A stretch of DNA of 64,000 nucleotides from positions 7,966,536-8,030,535 of the forward strand of contig BSQZ01000018.1 in assembly GCA_033239005.1 (NCBI GenBank). The letters are read 5' to 3'. Within the stretch, counting starts at the first letter, position 1, and every line of letters starts with the position of its first letter. The notes beneath the pieces are model-generated. The model was not told the DNA's origin, ran no database searches, and worked only from the letters and a program-made list of their open reading frames with translations. The DNA is from Lamellibrachia satsuma (Eukaryota > Annelida > Polychaeta > Sabellida > Siboglinidae). Both the position numbers and the translations under genes were made by a program. Of the stretch, positions 12,204 through 24,200 are shown one piece after another.

Positions 12204-15200
12204 TATATAGATAACTCATCTTGTTATACTGTGGTAAACTTGTAGTATAACTGTCAACTTGTGAATGACGTACATCATCAAATGTGACACATATGGAGAT
12301 GTCCTAGTGTACTTCAATCTTGTTACACTGCACAGTCTGCACTTGTTCTAACAGTTCGGCACGACTGCACAGTCTGCACTTGTTCTAACAGTTCTGCACT
12401 ACTGCACAATGCACTGTGTATTAATGAATTATTTAAACAAGGAATTATAAGCTACATGTATATTGCTTCTTTTCCACTGTCTTTGTTGATGTATGCTATT
12501 TATCATGTCACGATTCATGTGTATATGTATATGAACTGTATCACGAAGACAATAAATCATTATCATTTCAATTAGAATTAGAGATGTCACATGTTACGTG
12601 GGACCAACTATTTATTCCAAAAGTTTATTTAATATTTGTTAATTATATGACATGTATTTGTTAATTATATGGCATGTATTTGTTAATTACATGGCATGAA
12701 TTTTGATGAACTTGTTTTGTATATGTTTTATAACTGTGTGAGACAGCTCATTCGATAGGTTTGTTCAGGTAAAGTTTGTGGTATGACAAATATACTGTAA
12801 TTAACGGTAATTGGTGTATTTGTTGTGAATAAAAAAAAAAAATTTTTCACAAAATATATTATTTCAAAACCAGGATCAAAATACAATTATAAATGTACCA
12901 TTTTGTGTGTAATCAACCGTGGTGACATAGGCTTGATATCTGATATCATCATAATGTTGTCCTGGCCAGCAACGTGACTGCGTGGTACTAGTGCTGACCT
13001 TATGAAGACAGGCTAGATATTGGACTAGCACTGAGGCAGGCAGAGCTGACCCAGTGATTTAAATTACCTGATACATCAACATACCAGAGGATACCACTCT
13101 GTTGGCAGCTTCATTTCATCTACTGTTCTCTGCACACAGAGAGAATGCTTGTAAAGTCAACATGTCGATTGTGTTCTAGTAAACAGGCATGGTGGATGTA
13201 ACTTGGGGATGGTTGAATTCATTGTATTCCTTTGCGGCAAGTTATTGTAGTAATACTGTGTTTTTCATGTGGTCCACAATCCTGTCAAAGCCTGTCATGT
13301 TGCCAGACCGCTCTCCTTTCATTCCTGGGTTCGCTAACAACTCTACTATTCCCTTCCAAATCACTGGGCTTAATTAACTCCTGCTTCCTAGACAGACAAA
13401 AGCCATATTCATTGATATTTCCGTCAGTTTAATGTTTCTGGTGTATTAGCATTTAGTTTAGAACAGATACATTTGTATGTGTTATTGCCACAAAAGTTAA
13501 AGATAATGTTTTGGTAGCTGTAGTTTGCCAAGATCCATCGGAATTATGCTGAAAAAACCTGCACATTTTTAATTTGTGGCAATTTAGAAATATGTTCTGA
13601 TATAGATAATATATAAAACGGATATATAGTAGGGCTCCTCTGAGGTGACCACCCAATAGATAATATATAAAACAGGGATATATAGTAGAGCTCCTCTGAG
13701 GTGACCACCCAATAGATAATATATAAAACAGGGATATATAGTAGGGCTCCTCTGAGGTGACCACCCAATAGATAATATATAAAACAGGGATATATAGTAG
13801 AGCTCCTCTGAGGTGACCACCCAATAGATAATATATAAAACAGGGATATATAGTAGAGCTCCTCTGAGGTGACCACCCAATAGATAATATATAAAACGGA
13901 TATATAGTAGAGCTCCTCTGACGTGACCACCCAATAGATAATATATAAAACAGGGATATATAGTAGGGCTCCTCTGAGGTGACCACCCAATAGATAATAT
14001 ATAAAACAGGGATATATAGTAGAGCTCCTCTGAGGTGACCACCCAATAGATAATATATAAAACAGGGATATATAGTAGAGCTCCTCTGAGGTGACCACCC
14101 AATAGATAATATATAAAACAGGGATATATAGTAGAGCTCCTCTGAGGTGACCACCCAATAGGTAATATATAAAACAGGGATATATAGTAGAGCTCCTCTG
14201 AGGTGACCACCCAATAGATAATATATAAAACAAGGATATATAGTAGGGCTCCTCTGAGATGACCACCCAATAGATAATATATAAAACAGGGATATATAGT
14301 AGGGCTCCTCTGAGGTGACCACCCAATAGATAATATATAAAACAGGGATATATAGTAGAGCTCCTCTGAGGTGACCACCCAATAGATAATATATAAAACA
14401 GGGATATATAGTAGAGCTCCTCTGAGGTGACCACCCAATAGATAATATATAAAACAGGGATATATAGTAGAGCTCCTCTGACGTGACCACCCAATAGATA
14501 ATATATAAAACAGGGATATATAGTAGAGCTCCTCTGAGGTGACCACCCAATAGATAATATATAAAACGGATATATAGTAGGGCTCCTCTAAGGCAACCAC
14601 CCAATTGAAGGGGTGGCCAAATTACAGAGGCTGGTCAGATATATCTGGGGGAAACAGATGGCCATTTTTAGGGGGTAATTGCTCAGAGGGGTACTACTGT
14701 GTTTAATTAACTAGACACCCATCTTCATAAATGTTTCTACTGAATGTAGTTCTGTTAAACAGTTAACACGTAGTATATTTATGAACTGTTGAACAGTTCG
14801 ATGCACTCACAAGTTAAAGTGTTTTGGTTCCAATGACAGAATGTCTTATTTCCTGTTTCAGGGTATACTGTCTTTTCTCAGTGCACCGTTGATTGGGGCG
14901 CTGTCTGATGTTTGGGGTCGCAAACCCTTCCTGCTGCTCACCGTGTCATTCACGTGCGCCCCCATCCCTCTGATGACTATCAGCCCCTGGTAGGTTAACG
15001 CCCCTCGTGCGTGCACTCAGTGTTTGTACACACTGTTTAGTGTGCACTTGTTTTCACTGTCCTGCATTTATGGTGATACATAAAATCTAATTTAATATTT
15101 TTTTTAAAGTGGTTGGATACCCCTATTTACGAATCATGACATGCTAATGTTGAATTGTTGGAATATGTTAAGGCCTGCATGGCATTAACGCTTTCTTAAT

Positions 15201-18200
15201 AACTCATTGTCAATAATGTTTAACAGAATATCAAAGTGACATTATTATTTATTTTGTAAATATATTGTACCCACTGTTGTAAAACAAATCTTGTGATATT
15301 TATCTGTACACTGCTACACATAAACTTTCTCACATTTGCTGTAACGTCTGTTCCTGGCTATGGACAGTAGTAGTGCGTATATGAGAACAAATAGTCTTTA
15401 CGCAGTAATTGCAACATGGCTTAATGCTTCCCTGAGAAGTCAAGTTGGTGATGGAATGAACAGGTCTGCTGGGGGTGAAGTGTAAAGTCAAATTGGTGTT
15501 GGAATGAACAGGTCTGCAGGGGGTGAAGTGTAAAGTCAAATTGGTATTGGAATTAACAGGTTTGCCGGGGTGACGTGTAAAGTCAAGTTGGTGTTGGAAT
15601 GAACAGGTCTGCCGGGGGTGAAGTGTAGAGTCAAGTTGGTGTTGGAATGAACAGGTCTGCTGGGGGTGAAGTGTAAAGTCAAGTTGGTGTTGAAATTAAC
15701 ATGTCTGCCGGGGGTGAAGTGTAAAGTCAAGTTGGTGTTGGAATTAACAGGTCTACCGGGGGTGAAGTGTAAAGTCAAGTTGGTGTTGGAATTAACAGGT
15801 CTGCCGGGGGTGAAGTGTAAAGCACTTGGAGTAGTCTAAGCTATATTAGAACTTTTACCTTGATTACCTTTGTAGGTGGTACTTTGCAATGATCTCCATC
15901 TCTGGGATCTTCTCAGTAACATTTAGTGTCGTCTTCGCCTACGTTGCTGATGTAACGACAGAGGAAGATCGCAGCGCTGCCTATGGTCTGGTAAGCGCCC
16001 CCTAGTGCAGCATTAGTCCAACACAATTGTACTGCTATAAACTGCCAGTGCTAGCTAAAGTTGTAATTGCGTTTGTGCATTTATATAAGTACACTAAAGG
16101 CTGTCTTGAGTGACTGCTCAAGTGATGGTCAAAAAGTGGTCTCTTAAGACAGGTGGTCGCTGACTATTGAACATGTTACTTCATTCTGAAAATGCACAAT
16201 TGGTTTTATGTTATGAATACAAAATGAGACAAAAAGATCTTTGTGACTCTGTTTCTCTGTAGGCTGTCATTCAGATATGAAATATGGTTCTCGGATGTGG
16301 GATACTGTGATATGGGATTCTTCTGTGAGGGTTAGGGTTCTCCGACGTGGGAAGTTATCTAATTTTGAGTTCTCCGGCACGGCGTTCTTTGATGTGGGAT
16401 TCTCTGATGCAAGGTTCTCTGGGTGGACGTATCATAGGGAATATTAACCTTATTTGTAAACTGAAATTGAATACCCCACACTTCCTTGCTTGGAAAACCA
16501 ACCATTTTACTTGAAGCATCTCTACTAATATGCATTTCTACCACTAGGTGTCCGCCACATTCGCAGCGAGTCTGGTGACGAGCCCAGCGCTGGGGGCGTA
16601 CCTGGGCAATATGTACACAGATAGCCTGGTGATTGCCCTGGCCACTGCCATCGCCCTCCTTGATATCTTCTTTGTCTTGGTGTGTGTCCCGGAGTCCCTC
16701 CCTGTCAAGCTGCGCCCTGCCTCCTGGGGCTCACACATCTCCTGGGACAAGGCCGACCCATTCGGGGTGAGTTCACAGGGGTTCATGTCTGCTGCGGTCC
16801 ATATCCGCTGGGGTCCATGTCAGATTTTTTATTTTAGTATATATCTTAAAAGTAATTTTAAACAGCCGCCTGTCTCACATGTAACAGAGTTGGTGAGGTG
16901 CCATGTCGTCATGATAGAAGTATTTTAAAAATTCAATTCTTCGTTTCCAAATGAAAGTAGTAACATACAACATACATACAACATACATGCAACATACATA
17001 CAACATACATACAACATACATACAACATACATACATTTTAAAGTTTAAACATTTTCAAGAGGAAAGGAGAAAGGTTAATTACTTATTAAGCACTTCCCCC
17101 AATATCAATGTAACGTACTAGTATACATATTAATACTTTAATAGCAAACATAAATGTATAGTATCTTGTTAGTAAATAATGGATATTATTACAAATTAAA
17201 ACTGAATCCCATTATTGTATTTATTCTTTTAAAATATTCATCATAATTTAATTAAGGGATTGATGCTGTTCAAGAAACAGTTTAACACCATACACAGATG
17301 AACACTGGGAAGTTTTCCGTGATAGACATGTTAGAATTTTTCACTTTGGCGTGTTACATACAGAGTAGCATATTTGACATTGAAAAATTTTTTATGCTTA
17401 TCTGGCAACAATTTATTCCATGGGTTCAGTTCCAATCTGTTGACAATTCTGTTGCAGGCATTGAGGAAGATAGGTCAGGACCGCCTCATTCTGATGCTCT
17501 GTATGACTGTCTTTCTGTCCTACCTGCCAGAGGCTGGAGAGTACTCCTGTTTCTTCGTGTACCTCCGTCTTGTGAGTACAGCCGTCATTTATTTTAATGA
17601 AAAATCTGTTAAATTCTTTATTTTGTCCCATCCCTTAACAGTCGTTTATATTCCTTATTTGTTTGACCAAATATTCCTTTAAATTGATTCATTTTGTCCT
17701 TAGCTAAAATACCCTGAAATGTGCAAAATTCCATTATTTCCACCCAGAAAGTTGCACTGTTTATATGGCACGTTGTTTGGCACTTGTAGAATGATTTAAC
17801 TGAATCACTTCAAATGACGTAATGGTTTTTGCTGGGACAAAAGTGGTAAAATGTGTATTTATTTTTGGGTAAAAATGTATGGAAACTATACAAACGTGGA
17901 AAACATTATGGCAACATTTACAAAAACCCATCAGTATAATGGTAAGAATAATCACTCATTAACAAACATAAACATATTTTTCAACAGTTTGTTTTGCTAA
18001 CACTCTAGTCACATCAAGTTAAGTGGGGTTGGCTAGGGAAAAGTCACCACTTCCAGGGAAATGTAGCCTGCAGATACCACGAAGATGGGAACACAAATAA
18101 AACTGTGAGCTTTGATGTGTTTCAGTCCCTTAAGTTCACGGCTGAACTTGTGGCGTCGTTCATTGCCTACATGGGTGTGCTCTCCGTTGTTGCACAGGTA

Positions 18201-21200
18201 GGTGGTAACCATGGCAATAGATTTAACAAGATTTAACAAGATTTGCCATCCAAGCCAAAGGCCCAGATGGCAAGTGGACAAGGAAGCCATTGGCTTATCG
18301 AGAGTCCAACAATGTTCACCTACTTATAACCCGCCCTTCTGATATATGTGTCAACCTTGTTTTTAAACATATTCACGCTGCTAGCAGTTACACAATCTGT
18401 AGACAGTTTGTTCCATTCATTTACTGTCCTCTGTGAGAACGAGTGCTTCCTGATGTCCAATCTACATTGATCCTTTACTAATTTTACCTCATGTCCTCTA
18501 GTTCTGCTATCCTTCTTGAGTGAGAAAAACATATTTCTATCAATATTTTCATACCCATTCAATATCTTAAAAACTTCAATCTGATCTCCTCTTAACCTCC
18601 TTGTCTCTAGAGTTGTTAAACCACATTCTTTCAGGCGTTCTTCATAACTAAGGTCTCTAAGTTCTGGAATCATTTTAGTTGCTCTCCTTTGTATGCGTTC
18701 AAGCGTATCTATATCCTTCTTACGATATGGTCTCCATGCTTGTATACAGTATTCTAAATGAGGTCTAACTATTGCTTTATAAAGAGGTATAATTAACTTT
18801 TTTCCCTTGTATGTTATGTTTCTTCTAATCAATCCAAGAATTTGATTACCCTTTGAAGCTGCAATACCACACTGCTCTGAAACTTTCATATCAGCGCTTA
18901 TTGTAACTCCTAAGTCCTTTTCTTTTACAGTAGTACCAAGAACAGTAGCTCCCATTTTATAGTTTACATTCAAGTTCCCATGTCCTGTATGTAGGCATTT
19001 ACATTTCCCAAAATTGAACAGCATCTGCCATTTCTCAGACCATTTCACTAATCTGTCTAGATCGCTTTTTGTAAATGTTGTTTATCACCATCAGTATTAA
19101 CCTTTCTAAACAGTTTTGTGTCGTCCGCAAATTTCAGTACGTTACTTGTTATACTGTCGTCCAAGTCATTGATATAAATTAAGAATAATATAGGTCCTAA
19201 TACTGATCCTTGAGGTACCCCACTCAAAACCGATTTCCAATTTGAAACTTCGCCATCTACTACAACTCGTTGTCTTCTGTCAGTCAGCCATTGTTCTATC
19301 CAGTCAGTTATGCTATCCCCGATACCATGGGCTTTTAATTTAAGTAGCAATCTTTGATGTGGCACTTTGTCAAAAGCTTTCTGAAAATCTAAGTAGATAA
19401 TATCTACTGGCGATCCCTCGTCTATCCACTTAGTGATTTCTTCCAAAAAACATAACACATTTGTTAAGCATGACCTCGCTTTAAGGAATCCATGTTGAGA
19501 TGAATTTAATAATTTATGCTTAACGAGGAAGTCCACCATATGGTCATTAATTAACCTTTCTAATAATTTACAAATCACTGACGTTAAACTCACTGGTCTG
19601 TAATTCTCTGACTTATTTCTCGAACCCTTTTTAAATAATGGTATGATGTTTGCTTCTTTCCATTCAAACGGAACAACTCCCTCTTTTAATGACAAGTTGA
19701 ATACTCTTGCAAGTGGTATACTGATTTGATCTACTGTTTCCATTAGTAATTTTGGAGGAATCCCATCCACTCCTGGTGATTTGTTATCCTTCATTGCCTT
19801 TATTTTCCTAGCTACCAATTCTGGAGTTACAACTAACGGTCCTAAATAGTCAGATTTAGTCCCCTGAAATTTAGCATCAGCAACTGGTAATGAACTAATA
19901 TCTTCTTTTGTAAACTGAAGTAACCATTTAGGTCTTCCGCCATTAAAAACCCCTGTGATATTATATTTCCAGCACTGTCTTCTAGAGGTCCAACCTTGTC
20001 TTGTACGTTTTGTTTACTCCTGACATATGCATAAAAACTCTTGCTGTCAGTTTTTATGTTACATGCCAGTTTTTGCTCATAGCTTCTTTTAGATTGTCTG
20101 ATTTCAGTTGTAGCTGCATTAAGTGCCTCTTTGTATTTTGCATAGTCTTCTTCCTTTCTGGTACGCCTATAAACCCTCCACATAGTTTGTTTTAGCATTA
20201 TTTTTCTAATTGCCTCTTTTGACACGTGTTTCTTTCTACACCGTTTTCCTTGTTTTCGGAAGGGAACAAATTTATCAATGATACTCTCAATTTCATATTT
20301 TAGAATATTCCAACATTCAATTGCAGTCTTATTCATCAGCATGTTATTCCAATCTAGCTGTGCTAAGTATTTTCTCATATCTTTGTAGTTACCTTTGTGG
20401 AAGTTTCTCTTGTACGTTTTCTTATTTTTACTTTCTGATTTTACATTGATGTCAAAATGTATTTGATTATGGTCACTATTACCCAATGGTTCAAATATTT
20501 TTACATTGTCCACTAATTCTTTCTGTGATGACAAAACTATATCTAATACATTTTCTCCCCTGGTTGGTTCTATACGTGCTGAGTAAGAAAGCTATCCTGG
20601 ATTAAACATAGAAATTGTTGATCATCAATCCCTGTGCTCTCTAGAGAATTCCATTGTATGTGTCCATGGTTAAAATCTCCCATTATGATACATTCCCCTT
20701 TACTAACTTCCTTTATAGCGTTTTTTATTTTTGTGTTGTCCTCTTCGTTTATGTTTGGACTTGGTAAACTAATCCAACAGTTAATTTTGAATTTCCTGAA
20801 ACAATTTTGCACCAAACAGCTTCATCGCAATCTGCTTCCCTTTCTAGTTTCATTTCATAAGCCTGAATAGATTCTTTAACATATAAAATAACTCCCCGCC
20901 CCTTCTTCCTATTCGATCTTTCCTAAACATTACGTATCCTGTCAGTCCTAATTCAGCATCTGTTATATCTATGTTGGCCCATGATTCAGTTATACCAATT
21001 ATGTGAGGGTCAATATCTTCTACCATAATGTTTAATTCGTTTTCTTATTTACTATGCTCCTTGCATTCAAACATACGCATCTATAACCTTTTTCAGAGAT
21101 GTTTTTAGGATGATTTGATATTGGTTTATCTGTGCTAGTGGTCTCTTGTTCTGCTTGAGACACCTCTAGGTAACCCCCTGCACTTCTAGTTTAAAGAATG

Positions 21201-24200
21201 TTTACTTCCAAAAATATTTGTCATTGTACCCAAGTCGCTATCTACTGCTGCTGAAAGTTTGTCCATGAATACTGCCTGCCCCTTTCCACTTAAATGAAGC
21301 CCATCCTTCATGTACATATCACCCTCCCAACAAAACTTTCCCATAAATCCACAAATCCAACTTCCTCTTCCCTACACAGCCTCTGGACTAACATGTTAAT
21401 TGCCATCCCCGACAATTTCGATATTTATGACCCCTCCTGCCCATCACAGGTAAAATCCTGACAGTATTACCTGCTCAACCCGCGTCTGTTTTAGTGTTCT
21501 GACCAACTGCCTATATTTCCTAACTATGGCAGTTGTACCCTCCTCCTACGTTATTTGTCCCTACATGTACTAAAACAGATCCACCCTTACCCGAGCCTAC
21601 GATGTTTTTTACCCTCTCAGTTATCGCCTCTATTTTGGCTCCAGGCAAGCAGACCACCACATCATCTCCCTTGTTTAAGACTCTGTCGGTCTTCCTAACT
21701 ATCGAATCCCCCACAAACACCCTCGCTCTCTTCCTCACCCCCTCTATCACTGCTGCAGAATAACTCTTCCTTTCGATCCCCTCCATCACATTCTGTCCTG
21801 ACCCCTTCCTTCCGTCTCCCCACATGGGTGTGCTCTCCGTTGTTGCACAGGTAGGTGGTAACCATGGCAATAGACACAAGATTCATGATCAGATTATTGA
21901 CTTTTTATTTGGCAGTGTTTCTGCGTATGTGCATTCTTGTCAGTATATGCATGCATGCATTTTAGTAGGGACAAGGTTTGCACAGGTCGCCGAAATTCTT
22001 GAATTTGATTTTTCCGTTCGAGTACTCTTAAATTTCACTGAAGTTTGTGAATGTTGTTGAAAGCGTATTTTTCTGTGTTGCCATATAAATGCACCAAATG
22101 ATTCCAATTTCTGATATGAGTGTTTATTAGACGATAAATATAAAAATTGGGTCTGGAAAGATAACGATGGCGATAAAAAGCACAATTCTAGGTGTGTACT
22201 GATAGAATATAGCAATACTTAAGTTATGCTTTTTTGTAAATTCAAAAAAATCAAAAGAAACTTGTTCAAAGGATTGATATTCTTAATTACTAACAGCTAT
22301 TTCATTGATTGGGTGCAAACAAACTGATAGATATGTTTTTGTGTGAGATACTTATGAAGTAGAAGATGAAAACACACAGAAAGATGGCAGCGCAGGAAAT
22401 CGTTATGGAGTTTACGTTTTGAAAAGGCCCTGGGCATGGCTAAAATTACCACTTTTTTGTCGCAGCTTTAGCATTTAATTTAAATTAAGGCACCGGAATC
22501 CTAATTAATTCCCAGACATTGCTCAGTAAAAAAACCACAAGAAACTTTTGCGCAAGAGATCCATATTCTAAATCTCTGACAGTTATTTCATCAATGCAGT
22601 GCAAACAAATTCTTAGATGGTTGTTTTGAGTTTCAGATGTAAGATTATTGAACACTGCAGACTCTCTTAAAGCAGAAGATGCTCACTAAGCCAGTCATGG
22701 TGCGTGTTACAGTTTGTCTAGATATGTAACATACATGGTCACATACCTAGACGGCTAAATCACCACAACGGTCATTGTTTGAATGATACATGCATCATGA
22801 ATGGTAAAGATCAATGATTCCTGCCTATGCCACTATACACATTGTGTACACATTGTGTACACACACATTTTATGGAGTGCAAATGACAAATACTCAAGAG
22901 TATTTAGAGTAAAAAAATTATTATAAGTACTCGTAAAACAAAAAACTATTTCCAGTAGGCATAACTATGTATTATTTTGTAGTTATGTCTATTGGCAATA
23001 CACATTTGACATTAAATATTTAAAGCTGTTTCTGAAGTAACATTCAGACGTTCTTGAAAATGTGCTGTTCTCCCTCCCCCTGTAAATGTGCTGTTCTCCC
23101 TCCCCCTGTAAATGTGCTGTTCTCCCTCCCCCCTGTAAATGTGCTGTTCTCCCTCCCCCCTGTAAATGTGCTGTTCTCCCTCCCCCCTGTAAATGTGCTG
23201 TTCTCCCTCCCCCCTGTAAATGTTCTTGAATTTGACTTGATCCTATCATGGAGTTGTCTGGAATTACAATATATATGACCATGTATTGTGTAATTTTATA
23301 AAACAACTGCACCCTTTGGATACAGAAAACCATATCTGTGCACACAATACCGGGAAACACAATGAAGACAAACAGTGTCCCCATACTGTACACAGCTACA
23401 GCACCATAGCAACCACAGCCAATAACATTTTGAATTGAAACCATTATATGATGATATAATGCAACAGATCTGTCAATATAAAGGACTTGTCTTTCTGACC
23501 AAACTGCTGAATCACATTTAAAACTAAAAGATTTCAACATTTGTAAGTTACAGGGACACCACAAACATCTCCATCTGTTGCCCAGTATTGTGGAAGTGCA
23601 CTGTTTGACACCCTCTACCCCTGTAGACATTGCTGCCGACTGTTTGACACCCTCTACCCTTGTAGACACTGCGTCTGACTGTTTGACACCCTCTTCCCTT
23701 GTAGACACTGCTGCCGACTGTTTGACACCCTCTACCCCTGTAGACATTGCTGCCGACTGTTTGACACCCTCTACCCTTGTAGACACTGCGTCTGACTGTT
23801 TGACACCCTCTTCCCTTGTAGACACTGCTGCCGACTGTTTGACACCCTCTACCCTTGTAGACACTGCTTCTGACTGTTTGACACCCTCTACCCCTGTAGA
23901 CACTACTTCTGACTGTTTGACACCCTCTACCCATGTAGACATTGCTGCCGACTGTTTGACACCCTCTACCCTTGTAGACACTGCGTCTGACTGTTTGACA
24001 CCCTCTTCCCTTGTAGACACTGCTTCTGACTGTTTGACGCCCTCTACCCTTGTAGACACTGCTTCTGACTGTTTGACACCCTCTTCCCTTGTAGACACTG
24101 CTTCTGACTGTTTGATTCCCTCTACCCTTGTAGACACTGCTGCTGACTGTTTGACGCCATCTACCCTTGTAGACACTGTTTCTGACTGTTTGATGCCCTC

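Larger units (their letters stand above)
18222..21821 (-). mobile_element. CR1-type non-LTR retrotransposon, 5'-truncated and decayed
   Basis: This 3.6-kb insertion lies antisense to MFSD14 and is flanked by a perfect 53-bp direct repeat. On the - strand it carries, in order, an ORF1 esterase-like segment, an endonuclease region, reverse transcriptase and a C-terminal domain. Its 3' end (at 18222 on the + strand) is a short tandem repeat, 'aaatcttgtt' twice, the type of 3' terminus known for CR1-like elements. Frameshifts and stops interrupt both open frames, so it is not autonomous. Confidence 0.93.

Noticed and set aside
13453..14604. 383-codon reverse open frame with hydrophobic repeats
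   Set aside because: It is generated by the 56-bp minisatellite in an MFSD14 intron. All three reverse frames are equally open.
13605..14605. Unit phrase 'cagggatata' considered as derived from the acceptor 'cagggtatac' of the exon at 14862
   Set aside because: Only about ten bases match, the array ends some 250 bp before the exon, and the rest of the unit shows no similarity.
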